The notes below the pieces were generated by a model. That model was not told the origin of the DNA, did not search any database, and saw only the letters and a program-made list of their open reading frames with translations. Source: Uranotaenia lowii (taxonomy: Eukaryota; Arthropoda; Insecta; Diptera; Culicidae). Taken from it: a stretch of 64,000 nucleotides of DNA. This document shows, piece after piece, positions 1 to 12,316 of this stretch. Where the stretch lies: contig NC_073693.1 of NCBI RefSeq assembly GCF_029784155.1, positions 232,701,102-232,765,101 on the forward strand, given 5' to 3'. How positions within the stretch are numbered: position 1 is the first letter of the stretch; the number at the start of each line of letters is the position of its first letter. The translations under genes were made by a program, and so were the position numbers.

Positions 1-287
1 TCTTTTTTCTTCCCATTGGAGAGAGTGAGGGGTCTCGACACTTAAAAATAAACATTTTTCTTACTGGAATATGCTTCCATGATAAATTTGTTTTTTTTTG
101 TTCGATTAGTTCTCGAGTAATGCATAAAACTGTACGGTAAACCCCCTGAACTGATCTTATCCCCCCAGTGGAAGGACGGATTTATCTCAAACTTCGTAGA
201 AACTTGACTCTCAGCCTTATACCTTCCTACCTTCTATCTCCACACTCGAAAGATGAAGGAGTCTCAAACCTTCATTAAAATATTCTT

Positions 288-474
288 CGTACCCAAATAC
301 CCTCACATGCCAAATTTGGTTCCGTTTGCTTGATTAGTTTGTATTGTATGGATTGGTATGGAAACACCCTCCTCGCTTTCTATTTCATAAATTAATGGAG
401 GGAAGGGTACCAAACCATTCAAGGAACATATCTCGTAGCCAAATACAATCCCATACCAAATTTGGTTCCATTTG
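288..474. repeat. Direct repeat pair, 146-bp period
   Basis: Positions 288-328 and 434-474 share a closely similar block with the core CCAAATTTGGTTCC, 146 bases apart. This is what two units of a short tandem or dispersed repeat would look like. The flanks contain no supported gene, and the repeat family was not recognised. Confidence 0.5.
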
Positions 475-823
475 AATTTCACATAATGACTTCACATTGA
501 TTGACAAATCATGATATAATTTGACAATTTACTGAACTGTAAGAGCACTTTTGTCTAAGAAAAAGGGAGCTCCAATACGATTTTAAAGTGATGTATGATA
601 AAACCAGAACAAATTTCATGTGCTTCCGATCAAATTCGGTACACATTCAAGTCCTGATGTAATGAGTTGATCTACCTATTTGAAATTCTCTTCCAACTTT
701 TGTGAATGCTCTTCTACAATACCAACGTAAGCTTTTTCATAAATCGGAAAAATTTCAAGTGGTTTGCACCAAGCTGATCGTAGTTGGTATCAGGGCTGTA
801 GGAAGAACCGCCTCATGGAGGAA

Positions 824-838
824 GGGGGGGGGGGGGGG
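824..838. repeat. Poly(G) homopolymer
   Basis: An uninterrupted run of 15 G residues in otherwise AT-rich DNA. Similar runs occur near 8956-8977 (C) and 18757 (G). Run lengths of this kind are prone to sequencing and assembly error. The rest of 475-1349 holds nothing that can be supported. Confidence 0.85.
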
Positions 839-1349
839 TGGATTTAGTGGCTGATTTTTTTATATGATACTGTTGCTTTAACAATGCATGAAAAAAAAAA
901 ATGTTTTCGTAATTTTAGTACTACATATTTGAGTATCTCCATTTTAAGTACTTTAACAATAAAAGTTTTTCGTTTATTAAAATTACTTTTGAAAATTTGT
1001 TCTAAAATCAATTAAATGCTTAGCTGAATTTTTCCACAAAGCTTTTACTAACGAAATAAGGTACTTACTTTCACCGATGGTTCAAACTCGGAATGTTCTC
1101 TGGAGTCTAGTAGGTTTAGTTTATTTGATTTCAGCGTAAACTTAGTTTTTCAAAGTCTACAATTTCTTAACAATAACTTATATGCTCAAATCAAATATAA
1201 TGAAGCTACCAAATTGAAATATTTTTAACATCAAAGTATGTAAATAAAAATATCAAAAATTCAACGAAAAGGTTAAAAATAAGCAGTTTATATCTGTTTG
1301 TTGCTAACTCGATCCAAACTTAAGATCTGCAATACTAGTATTCTTAAAC

Positions 1350-1805
1350 TAAGGCTGCCAGATTTTTTTCAGCAAACATCCAGGCCGGACTTATCCAATC
1401 CAGGCAATTGTTAATATAAACCAAAATCCGCGCATTTGCCTTCAAAATTGACGACCAAAAATCCGGGCAATATCCGGGCATTTTTGTCAAAACTCAGAAA
1501 TTATTCAACAAAAATCAAGGAAAAAAATTGAAAAAAAAATCTTTCATCAAAACTTATCGACAGATAATAAATCGTATTTTAGGCTTTCAGAAAACCTTTC
1601 ATGTTAAAGTTTATAAAACTTGCTTAAAAAACTAAGATTGTAGGTATAAATAAAAAAAAACAACAAAATTTGTTTTTTTTGTTTGATCTGCCAAATGGGC
1701 TTATTTTAATGAGATCCAAGCAACCGGGCTGGGCCGGATTGTTCCCAATTTTTGTATTAAATATCCGGGCAAACCCGGCTTAAAACCGGCAATCTGGCAA
1801 CCTTA
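1350..1805. mobile_element. Small non-autonomous TIR transposon, 8-bp target duplication
   Basis: The element starts TAAGGCTGCCAGATT and ends with the inverted form of TAAGGTTGCCAGATT (one mismatch in 15). It is flanked on both sides by TCTTAAAC (1342-1349 and 1806-1813). Subterminal DNA carries repeated ATCCGGGCA-like words at both ends. It has no coding capacity. An 8-bp duplication is typical of hAT elements, but the superfamily is not proven. Two longer relatives with similar termini lie at 29993-32906 and 30625-31458. Confidence 0.8.
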
Positions 1806-1813
1806 TCTTAAAC

Positions 1814-4418
1814 TGAAGACTAAGAAAATACAGAATTCCTTGAAGATTTGTTAAATGAAGGTTACATGTTTTGAACACTTAATATTTTTCCTTAAAAATG
1901 AATTCCATAACTCCAATCTTTTGGATGTCTGGAGGTTTTTTTTCGTTAAACAAAATTTGTAAAATAAACTAAAATTCCGCGCTTTAAATTCGTGAGTTTC
2001 AGTTGATTTTTTTATACAAACCGTTTTTGATAAAAAAAAAATGTTAAATTGAATTAACAACAAAATTTATCAGTTTGCAATCTCTTGCGATTTAAATTCC
2101 TCAACGAAATATTAATTTTGATGTTCTTATCTTGATTGTAAAACTTATTTACGAGCTAAATCAGAATCTGACTTTTTAATATAAAATCTGAATCTGTCTG
2201 AACCTGAATTCAAAATTTAAATTATGAATATGTTTTTAATGTTTCAAAACGATATCTGAAATTAAAAAAAAAAATCTGATTCTTAATTCCATATCAGAAT
2301 TTTCAACATCAGCCGAGAAGTGAATTTTTTTTCATGAATCTTCAATTTAAATTCATTATTCCAATTTTTTATTTCTAATCCAACAGGGGGGAAAATACGA
2401 ATTTCGAATGATGAATCTGATTTGGATGGTTTCTAATTATCTATTTTCATATTCAAGAAATTAATGTTTGAACATGTAAATGCATATGAGTTTCGAAAAT
2501 CATGAATCAAATCATCAGTTTGGAAACCATCACGAATTCCAATCCCGAAAACCATAAAAATTTCATTATAAATTTATGGTTTTCGAAACTAGAGTTCATG
2601 ATTTTTGTAAAATATAAAACCAAATTTGAATCGGATTTTTGAAACAGCTTTTCATTTCTTATTTCTAATGATAATTCGAACTGAAGATAAGAATCCTAAA
2701 CTGAATACAAAATTTGAAATATGCCGACCGAAATTAATTAAGTTTTGTACATATGTAACCAGAACTTCCAAAATGAGTTAAATCTAATTTAAATTTTAAC
2801 TCTGAACTAAATTTCTATCAAAAATGAGGAATTTTTAGAATTGAATTCAACTGCCGGACGGATCAACATTATTTCTAAGATAAGTAGTTTGTTTTAAATT
2901 TTAGCATATAGTTGAAAATAAAAGCTTTTAGGGGATTACTTGGAATATTTTGATAAACAACATGATCAGCCAAGCAGGGGATGTTTCATTAGATAAATTG
3001 CATGGTTATTTTTTTATGCAAACTGAAACGCAAGTTACGGGTCAGTTCTTTTTCTGATGTCAGTTGAAGATTACACCTTTGGATAGCATAATTCAATTTT
3101 TCTCATACTTGAGATAGCGGATAGTAAAAACAGTACAAAGAACGAATCATAAATCCAAAACAGTAGAAAGACCATTCTATTTATAAATTTATGAAGTGAA
3201 AAATATTTCATTGATGTAAAAATTATCGTAGTCAGGAAGGTATGAACATTACGTTTCACACAAGTTCAAGATGGTAACATATCGGTTGCGTTCAAACTGA
3301 TTTTTCTTCTCCAAAGTCGGCTGACCAAAATGTTTTAGTAAAGCTTTTTATATTCAAGCATAAGAACATACACAATTCAGTTCAACGGTTATTTTAATGG
3401 TGTTTTTAATGTGTGCTTCAGAAGTTTAGTTAGAGACTCAACCAAAGTAGTTGATTGTGTACATGGAAATAATTCTGTAATCTTACTTTGATTTTTAACC
3501 TGATATCTATATTTTCTAATTGAGAGCATGATTGATTATATTATAAATAATAGTCGAACCCTTAAGCGTTATGTTGTTAGTTAATGTAATTAACTTGTGT
3601 TCTTTGGGATAGGAGTCCATTTTAATTTTTTTAAACACGCTTTGTATAGGATTATGTTTAGGAGTTTTAGTGCTTCGAAATTATGATGAGTTTTCTCAAA
3701 TATGTTTTTTTTTTAACTAGTGTTGATTCACTTAAGAATATTTATTATCAAAAGCTTGTTCGTTCGCTTAGATAATTTCAAATGTAAAAAGCTTAACTTG
3801 TTTGAAAATCTCATGGTTCCTCTTTCAAAATTATTAATAGCTACCAAACATTTGCCCAGCATGATCCGAAATATATCACCCGAACCTTTTCAATTTGTAT
3901 CTCAAGATACAAAAAACAAATGCCATATTACACTAGCATTACCTTAGAAACAAAAGATTACTTGGGGGTATATAATAAAATTCCACCCATCACGTTAGTA
4001 ATTGGATTCCCGAATTCTTAAATATTACTGCTTATAAAAACATACAAGCGATTAATTAGTCTCACAGTCGATAGCTCACAAAAAAACTAGAAAAGATTGC
4101 GCTCTATTTGATTATGAACTGAAAGCTTTTTATAGGAACTTTATGAGTCAGAAAAATAATGTTTATGGTTCATCGTAACACTAGTCAAAAGTGTCTCCCA
4201 ATCAATTCCTTTAACCCATCTCCTAACCAAAATTATTTTGCTAGGATGCAGAGGTGACCTCGGTCCTAAAGTACAAAATAGATTGTTTGTGACCAAACTT
4301 AGAACAGCAGCTACACCAAATGCTTCCTGAAACGATAAAACAAAATCTATTAGTTTATACTTACCTATTGAAACAAGAAACAAAATTGAACCAGCCTAGT
4401 AGAAGAACAGCATAACAA
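1814..4418. other. Gene-free AT-rich stretch
   Basis: Only short frames of chance length occur here on either strand. No domain, RNA gene, repeat array or element terminus was recognised. Confidence 0.5.
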
Positions 4419-4454
4419 TGAGTTACCGTATTGAATTCTGTTGGCGGTAACTCA
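4419..4454. repeat. Perfect 10-bp inverted repeat (hairpin)
   Basis: TGAGTTACCG at 4419-4428 pairs exactly with CGGTAACTCA at 4445-4454 across a 16-base loop. The following 4500-4860 is more GC-rich than its surroundings and holds no recognisable gene; it could be part of an old retroelement leader. No function is assigned. Confidence 0.55.
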
Positions 4455-4894
4455 ATCATCAGCTGACAGAAGATAAAAAACAACCCAGCATAAGTCATTA
4501 GAAGAAAACCTTGGAAGGAGTAACATCGGCTCGCGAATCTTATCCGTTGATTTACCGTCGGTCAAATAAGTTCCGAATTAAGGTGTTAAACCCGGTCGTA
4601 TCCGTCTAAACGAAGTGTATTGTCCTTATCCGAAACCTATACCAAGGATAAAGTGAAGAAGTTCCCCTTGGAGAAGAACAATTATCAACCGATAATTACT
4701 ACTGACGTTGCTGTTCGTGGAGGTTGCCACCGCGAAGTCGCTGTTGCTGCTGCTGAAAGTTGGATTTGGTGTGCGTCTACTTATCCTGTGCCGTCAAGAA
4801 GTGACGGGAAGAAAAACCTCCGATAAAAATAACTGGTAAGCTACCTTGGGTTATCAACATCATCCTTTTCTCTTTCTTCCAATCTATCCATTGA

Positions 4895-5205
4895 CTACTA
4901 GGACGTGGCCAGCGCCGTTATTGACGTTAAAAGAGAGAGCATCAGTTTTGTGCAGTGTGAATGAGTTGCTAGTCCCAAGCACCATTCATTTGACCTCTGA
5001 ATAAAATTGATGGCCTCGGTCAATCACGGAGTAGCAACCATTGGCGATGTGGAACTAGTTCTACTGAGCCACGCCAGCGATCGTGGAACTCGAAGTGATT
5101 GTTATCATAAGTGGATTTTGGAACAAGTCATGCATTTTCTACAACCATGCACTTCGCGTTTTACGGTTTAAGGTGGATGTGAGTAGTTAATCAAGCTAAG
5201 CTAAA
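4895..5205 (+). repeat. Dispersed repeat, 3' part with AAGCTAAGCT tail (copy 1)
   Basis: This block is the inverted counterpart of 6760-7130. They share, for example, the TGACTACTAGGACGTGGCC end, an internal TCAATCACGGAGTAGCAACC and a GGTGGATGTGAGTAGT end followed by AAGCTAAGCT. The other copy ends in a longer (AGCTT)n run. A short microsatellite tail is typical of the 3' ends of some non-LTR retrotransposons, so both copies may be 3' pieces of one such family. No reverse transcriptase is visible. Confidence 0.6.
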
Positions 5206-6683
5206 ATGAGGAATTTTTAAAAACTGCTGCAGAATTCTGAATCTAGGATCAGTTTTCGAGGTTTTGAGTCAAGATTGTTAATCTTGAATAACCTCAATCA
5301 CAAAATTTGATTACTTTGGTAGCTTTTTCTGGACTTTCTTGGGGGGGGAGGGATTAAAATACATTCTTGTATAAAAAAGAATATAAGAAACTGAGCCAAA
5401 TATGCAACTTTTTTATAGTAAAAGAAAAATAAATTCAAAATCAGATTAAAAAAAAAAAAATATATTTGGAAGGTGTTTCAAAGCAGACCCGGTGTGCTAG
5501 TCTATTATATAAAATTCTCTTGTAACGGTGTTTGTAGTACTACTCCTCCGAAATTACCCAAAAGGTTCGAATGAAATTATTTTTAGAATATTCTGTAGCC
5601 ATGCGAATCGGTTTATATCGAATAAAAACAACACAAAGTCGCATCAATTGTCCGTTATAATTAAATTTGTAGTTTTTTGAATGAAATAAAAGTCATGGCT
5701 TCCATTTTTTCGAGATTTTTTTTTCCTTTGGGTGGTTTGTTTTTCGTCTCCAAGGGTGAGGCGTCGCGAGCAGACGTCGTTAGAAGATAGTAACCATGGC
5801 ATAGCATACTGATCAGTGAGAATATTTTGGCGCGTATTTCTCACAAAGCATATTTTCAATGCAAGTGGTGGCGATATGAAGCCTTGATGTAATTGGTTTT
5901 GTTCTTAATTCCTAGCTCATTTCTACAGCACATGGTTATGAATGACGACTAGATGTGACTCAGGTTGACATTTTGCTGATCGAATAAAACATATAATATT
6001 TGTTTTGCCAAAATCTGAAATTGAAAAGTCAGGCATCCATTTTTAGAGATTTTCATTTCTACGAGGGATTTGTTTTTCGTCTCCATGGGCGAGGCGTCGC
6101 TAGCAAACGTCGTTGCAAGATAATAGTAACCAAAGCATACTGTTCATTGATCGCTGGAAAAAATTAAAAATTAGGCGCCTATTTCTCAACCAAGTACCTA
6201 TATTTCTTATGCACGTGGGGCGATATGCAACCTAGATGTGTTTTTTTTTCTTGGTTATTTGTACACAGCATATGGTAATAATTGAAGCCTAGATGTGACA
6301 CGGATTGATATTTTATCGTTCGAATCAAAACCATATAAACGATTTCAAATATTAAAACCATTTTTAATTCGTGTTAATTTAAGTAGTAAATTGTTGTCAA
6401 AAAAATATGAATTTGGTAAAGATCAATATGAAATAATGTCATGACACTTTGCGGACGTTTGAAAATAAGAAATTGGGAAGCTTTACATTCAATTTCGTTT
6501 AATCCAATACGCCTAGAACGCAAGACACATTAACTGAACAAGAGTCTATTCTATTCTATTTTGTTTATTTATACAGGATTTTAACCAACTTGGTCATTCG
6601 TCCTCTCATCAAGAGTCTGTTCTTTGAAATTGATTAGATAGGATTGAACTATTTGATTTTTTGCAAACGTAAATTGAAGTTAT

Positions 6684-6747
6684 CAATAAAATAATCTACT
6701 TTTTAAGAACAAAAAGTGAGGATATGCATTTCCGGAAGAATTTTCAA
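6684..6747 (+). repeat. 64-bp duplication flanking the 3.7-kb insertion, left copy
   Basis: Identical over 64 bases to 10443-10506. In the minus-strand Helitron the matching region has no insertion and the flanks on either side are contiguous, so this is best read as a long target-site duplication. Confidence 0.85.
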
Positions 6748-9700
6748 GCTTAGCTTAGCTTAGCTTAGCTTAGCTTAGCTTAGCTTGGTTGACTACTCAT
6801 ATCCACCTTAAATCATTGAACTGGAAATGCTGTGTAGATATGCTTTTACTACAAAAATTCAAAAAAAAAGACTCCAGACAACATGTTTTATTAGGCTTTG
6901 TTCAACTTACGCATTTCCAATTCCATGATCGCTGGCGTGGCTAAGCAGAACAAGTTCTACCTCGCCAATGGTTGCTACTCCGTGATTGATCGAGGCCATC
7001 AGCTTTGTTCAAGGTCCAAAAGAATGGTGCTTGGGACTAGCAGCTCATTCACAATGCACAAAACTCATGCTCTCCCTTTGAAAATGATCAATAACGGCGC
7101 CGGCCACGTCCTAGTAGTCAATGAGGAATGAAGGAAGGATTGTTAGTAGGATACTTCTTAGGATCAATCAACAACCTTGTCCTTTTGTATTTCAAAGATT
7201 AATTTTGAAAAATTCAGAAACAAAGGTAAGTCAATATCACCAACTATAGAAACCGTCTATACGTCTGCGAATCTATATTAAAATATCCAAGGAAAGGGGT
7301 TTGTTAGTAGGGGAAAGGTTATAGATCAGGATCCATTTTGGTAATGGTGCGATCGTTTTTCCTACACCTTCTATGCTCCTAGATATTTCCTAAGGAAACT
7401 CCTAATTTTATTTATGAGGCAGTCCAGTTATCGATAAAAAGTATATTTTTTGAAAATCCTATTCAACGTAACTTTTTTCCCTAGCTATTGTTCCTGTTAT
7501 ATTGATGTATTTTCAAAAATCACCCTTCAGAATTAAGAAACAAATCAAAGTATAACTATAATAAAAAATTTGAAATCTGAAAGATTTGTCGGTGAAAGCC
7601 TCGTTGTTTTGGTTAATAATTTCAAAAGAGCTGTCAGTTGTGATAATTGACGAAGAATTTTAAACTCCTATCAAAAACAAAAAAAAAAATAAATAATTGA
7701 CGAAGGCCGTTTTTGAAAACCCATCAATATGATTCTACTCTGTGCCTCATATTGACTTCGCTATTACGGAGAAGAAAAGCTTGAGCTTGCTATCGCATAA
7801 CATACTAAGAGGGACTGCTATCCTCTTACTGAACTGACACGTGCTGCTTTCTATTTCATAGCGAGAAGCATTACATATATTTTTAATGTCAACCGAACAT
7901 GCCACATTCACCAAGCCTTTTTTCTATTTTTGTTGGTCAATAACTAACTATTGATGTTTGATGAGAATTGCATTTTTTTATTACTAGATTTAAAAAGAAT
8001 AAAATTGTCTCTCTATACAACACTTGTATTATCCAGGAGTGAAAAAAAACTCGATTAGAAAAGTGTGAATTAACAGGATGTGAAAAGCACAGTTATTCTT
8101 GTTATCCTATTCATTCGTCCATCGATACAGAATACCGATTGCAAGAATAAATAGATCAAATCAAGCAGAAATGGATCGACTGTCACTTCCCAATCTTCCC
8201 CGATCAACCTCCACCAGGCCAAAACGAATCCTCCTGCAGATCCGAACCGGCTTCGACCAACTCCGATCGACCTCAACCCGATCTACCGAACAACGACCCG
8301 ACTAGTCTCGACCAAAACACCAGCTGACAGAAACCAATCTTCACCCACGATTGAACGAAGCTAATATTTTTAGGTACTTGTTCCATTCCATTAATCAATC
8401 GTATTTTTTTTTTTTATTTGTCTGCGTTTTACACGACTTTGCCTAGGGCCAATTATGGCCCAACTTGGCTGACTAGTGTATGTTACAGTTCTTGTGTATA
8501 TGTGTTCTTGTATTGTTTTTCTGCATATCTATTTTTAGAATTTTCGAATCTACTTTATCGGTAGCTATTGTGCCTGCTCTTCTTGTGTTTATACTCCGGG
8601 GAGTTTACAATCGTTATTTCGAATACATGTGCATGTTTGTTATTCATGGTTGTATGGGCGATACCCGATTTGTTTTACTTCTTGTGTTTATACTCCAGGG
8701 GAGTTTACAATTTCTTGTATGTTTTGTCCGAAGACCTATTCTTGGCCGAGGCCTTTATTCGATTCTTGTACTCATGAAGATTCTTGGTTTTTATTGTCCG
8801 AAGACATTCTTATTCTGTGGGTGTCCGAAGACCTATTCTTGTTAGCCCTAAGCTAAAGATGTATAACTTAGGGCTATTTTTTGTTAGGGGGGTGAGGAAT
8901 CGAACCTCTCATCATCTGATTGAAAATCAGACCGGCTAGCTGACCGAGCTAACCACCCCCCCCCCCCCCCCCCCCCCATCAATCGTATTCAAAAGCTTTT
9001 GAGCTCAGAAATGCGCAACAACATCGAGTAAATCAGTGTTGCCCAGCTAAGATCATGTTCCGTTCATTTTTAACCAAAGAGTCGTTTTTTCAAAATATTC
9101 ACATTTACTTAAGTATGATATTTTTATTATTCCCATTTAATAATTACAAAAATAGCGCTCAGTTCAGTTATAAAACTTTTTCATAACCCTTCATTTACAA
9201 TAAGTGAAAGCTAAAAACAATTTGATGAAGAAAAAATCAGGCATTAATATCAGCATTTTTTAATAGTAAACTTTGGCAATAAATGTTCAAAACTGTTGAG
9301 ATTGAGGACTTCTAGAGTGAAACGATCAGCTAGGGAACGCATAAAATGAATATCATCAAATATCATCACCGACATCAGCTTTGTTCATTCGTAAGTAGAA
9401 TCCTGCCTCCACTGGCCCCTGCCAATTGGCAGCCGTTCAAAGAGCCAACGTTCCGGCCGAACCAGTCAGGCCGCTTCTCAATGAAGCAACCATAATCGGC
9501 CGAAACCAACCAAAACCGATCCAGCTCGGCAGCAGTACTCGTCCCCCCGACTCAGCAGAAATCGACCGAAATTAACCGGAAAGAGACAGGCGACCAACCG
9601 TCATCCCATCTCTACCTGTTTCAATCTGACCTGATTGAACGGATTGAACAGACTTATCTATCATTCACGAAGAACCGAAGCCCCATGTAATTGAATGAGT

Positions 9701-10442
9701 GAAAGAGCTGGCATGAAACAGAAATTTATTTTCTTTTTGGCTTGCTTCGATCAAATGTTTAACTTGCATCTGATTGAAAAAAAAAGGAAAAGAAACCTAA
9801 CAAAATAGACAATTTTCCCTCAACTAACAAACTCAGGAAAAACTAAAATCAAAAAACTGCTGTGAATTGTTAGCCCATATTATCACATTTTCTCAATCCA
9901 AAATACAAACTCAAGCCTAAATTATTTTTTAATCCTAGAGTTCAATCTAAACGTTTAAAACAAAGTCAATAAACAAAAACAGGAAAAATACTTATCTGGA
10001 TTTTTTTCATTAGCTTCTAGTCCATTGATAGGCCACATCTGATTTCAGCCCTTCTTCAAAACACGAAAGTGTAAGAAAGCAATCATCTTTTCGTCGATTG
10101 AAAAAGCGAGACGCAACAACTACTGCGGTTTTGCAAACTTTTACGGCTATGGATTTCGGCACGGCAGTTATGAGGAAGAGTGAGAAGGAAACAAAGGAAC
10201 CACAACACTCGCGCCGATGATAGATGAAAACTTTTCGACCGGCCGATATTTTAAAATTCAGATTGAAAGCATTTTGAGACTTGTTTCACGTAAATTTAAC
10301 TCCCTTTCGATGAAAAAAAGCACACTACACAACACAGACCAATTCAAAACGAAAATCCACGAGAAATTCTTCCGAAAAACACTAATTACTGGGACTTGAA
10401 ATAAAACGCGTGTGAAGCAAATAAGGTTGCCAGCCGATCCTC
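6748..10442 (-). mobile_element. 3.7-kb insertion in the plus Helitron, probable non-LTR retrotransposon remnant
   Basis: Bounded by the 64-bp copies. The left end (its 3' end if read on the minus strand) is an (AGCTT)n run at 6747-6786, followed by the dispersed-repeat segment also found at 4895-5205. The right end begins, on the minus strand, GGATCGGCTGGCAACC. A variable, long duplication with a microsatellite 3' tail fits target-primed reverse transcription. No reverse transcriptase or endonuclease frame was recognised. Two GC-rich blocks (about 8160-8345 and 9400-9620) are rich in CCGA/CGAC words and coding-like in composition, but they yield no domain. A SINE is nested at 8406-8977. Confidence 0.55.
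8406..8977 (-). mobile_element. tRNA-derived SINE with 12-bp target duplication
   Basis: On the minus strand it starts with a G run and a tRNA-like head (8887-8958), continues through a body of about 460 bases and ends in poly(A) (T run just after 8405 on the plus strand). ATCAATCGTATT occurs at both edges (8394-8405 and 8978-8989), an exact 12-bp duplication. The B box GGTTCGATTCC is perfect and the A-box region reads TTAGCTCGGTCAGC. The anticodon stem is intact (TCTGA/TCAGA) with loop TTTTCAA. The acceptor stem is mismatched at several positions, so it is not a working tRNA gene. The body contains internal direct repeats (8582-8611 and 8681-8711; TGTCCGAAGAC at 8725, 8795 and 8822). Confidence 0.88.
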
Positions 10443-10506
10443 CAATAAAATAATCTACTTTTTAAGAACAAAAAGTGAGGATATGCATTTCCGGAAGAAT
10501 TTTCAA
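10443..10506 (+). repeat. 64-bp duplication flanking the 3.7-kb insertion, right copy
   Basis: Second copy of 6684-6747. The sequence after it (TTGAGAAAAAAGACTAGAGC) continues the Helitron, matching the inverted copy near 14130. Confidence 0.85.
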
Positions 10507-10769
10507 TTGAGAAAAAAGACTAGAGCAAGTGTAAACTTACAAAAAATGTATACATTATTTCTTCATCTAAAAATGGTTGGGCCCAAAAAAAAATTTGATT
10601 AAATAAACTTAACTCTTTTTTTAAAATCATTCACCAAAAAAACTGTTTACACGTTTACTGTTTGTTTGCACACACAATTCAAGTACAAACTTAACATGAA
10701 AAGTGTGTTTTTTTTTTTACAAATTTTGGCTATGTAGAAGAGACTTTTGATTTGAAGTTTTTTTGTGAT

Positions 10770-11080
10770 TGATATTCCAGGGGCAGCAGATTTTTATGAT
10801 GGACTTTTAATATGACCTGAAAGTGTTAAAAATAATATTAATTCCTGTAATTTCTTAGGTGGAATAAGTGAAAACGCGCCGTTTAGCTATGAAACATCTA
10901 CAATTTAAGAATTTTATCTCCAAAATGGCCAGAAAGGATATCCCGAGTGTTGAATCTGAAGCGTATATTCAAAATTATTGTAAATATCTTTGTAAACCGA
11001 GGTCTTTTGGTTGAACAGCATTTAGTGAAATTGAAGTACCAAGCATTAACTTATTCCGGAGAAAAACTTATTAAGGATAT
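10770..11080 (+). pseudogene. Broken reading frame shared by both Helitron copies (plus copy)
   Basis: In one plus frame the peptide signature KMARKDIPSVESEA occurs, upstream VLKIIL-PVIS and downstream FSEIEV. The inverted copy at 13555-13872 encodes the same signatures (KMVRKGIPSVQSEA, VLKIILTPVIS, FSEIEV). Here the frame is cut by stops before and after the core. The overlapping 10947-11255 frame is in a different register and is not the conserved one. The function is unknown: it could be a captured host-gene fragment or a relic of the element's own gene. Confidence 0.45.
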
Positions 11081-12080
11081 AGCAATGAAAGTTGATAAAA
11101 CAGACAAACAAGAACAAGTTTTAAATTCATTTAATGTCTTTTCACTGACGCATCTGAAAAAGACCTATGTGTTTTCACTTGCCCCAATAAATGGGACAAA
11201 TGTATACTTCGATATTTCCTTTTGTCAACATAACTACTATCTGCTTTTCAATTAAATGTTATTAAATCTTAAAAATATAACGGAATCGTAAATGAAATCG
11301 CAGATCACCAACAACAATGTTCAGGAAATTTTGAAATCAGAACTGCTTCAATTGAAATCTTTAAAATAATGGGTGAATATATCTAAACATATGTTTTCCT
11401 CTTTTCAAAACCAATCGTTTCTTTGATTCATCGGGTTAAAGTTCAAAGGAATTATTTTGCATTTTTTGCTTGAATAATAAAAAAAGGAATTTGCAATACA
11501 CAATATCGCCAGATTTAATGCCATGACAAGTGCTGTTTGGGAACAATTGAAGTTGAAATGTGTAAAGTCTATAACTTAATTATCAGGCGAATCTTTTTGG
11601 AAATGATTTCGGTGAAAATATGGATTCAAACTGCTTCGAAGGATGAGGATGGTGAATAAAAAGATGTTTGAAAATGGTTAATAAAAAATCTTTTCTTATG
11701 TTTTTATATTTCTTCAGCTCTAAAAAACACACCATACAAAGCTAATTGGGAGCTGAAAGCGCTGCGTTAGACAAAATATTCGGAAAATACTCCAAAAATT
11801 GTCCCGATATTAAAAATAATATAACAAAACGGAATAAATCTACTGAATGGAATACAGCAAATGAAACATACATATTATCAACATACAGTCATTCATTGAA
11901 CAAGTTACAAAAATTGAATTTGAAAAGACCCGTTGAGTTTAAATTCTTTGGTTTATTTTGATAGAATTGAGCGGGACGACTCGAGTAAAGGGAAAGAAGG
12001 GAAAGGTAAAGAAAACTAGAAAAAATAGAAAATTGACGCCAAATTTAACATGGTAAGACGAAGTTTACCGGGTCTGCTAG

Positions 12081-12316
12081 TTATTTTATAAAATGGGAAT
12101 AATGTGTTTCTCAAGAAATTAAAAAAAAAACATCGTGCACTTTATTCTTACATTCTTTGTTGTACATTTATCACTATTCTAAACGAAGGTTAAAATTTCA
12201 AATTTAATAAATTAATAGATCGAGGAAGAGAGCTTGAAATTCTAGATAAAATCAATGAAAGTAGAGTTCGAAAAGCTCCTAAGTTTACAATTGTATTTGA
12301 TAATTATATATGAAAA
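12081..12316. other. Spacer between two Helitron 3' ends
   Basis: A 236-base AT-rich spacer lies between CTAG of the plus Helitron and CTAG of the minus Helitron. It shows no gene. Both insertion points have T next to CTAG in the element's own orientation. Confidence 0.7.

Larger units (their letters stand above)
5501..12080 (+). mobile_element. Helitron, plus copy, interrupted by an insertion
   Basis: The 5' end is TCTATTATATAAAATTCTC. The 3' end is a hairpin (GGTAA, 8-base loop, TTACC) followed by GGGTCTG and CTAG at 12077-12080, then T. This 5'-TC, 3' hairpin, CTAG and T-flank arrangement is the Helitron signature. The same sequence runs in inverted orientation at 15054-12317. Removing the insertion 6748-10442 and one 64-bp copy leaves about 2.8 kb, matching the 2738 bp of the minus copy. 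Blocks around 5700-5990 and 6040-6345 are a degenerate tandem duplication inside this copy. No Rep/helicase frame survives, so it is non-autonomous or decayed. Confidence 0.75.

Noticed and set aside
4141..4383. Minus-strand frame with GTAAGT and TTTCAG words suggesting an intron
   Set aside because: The implied intron (4327-4364) is only 38 bases, shorter than insect introns usually are, and no upstream frame joins in phase.
8887..8958. Possible functional tRNA with anticodon-loop TTC
   Set aside because: Acceptor-stem mismatches, poly(A) tail and 12-bp target duplication show it is the head of a SINE.
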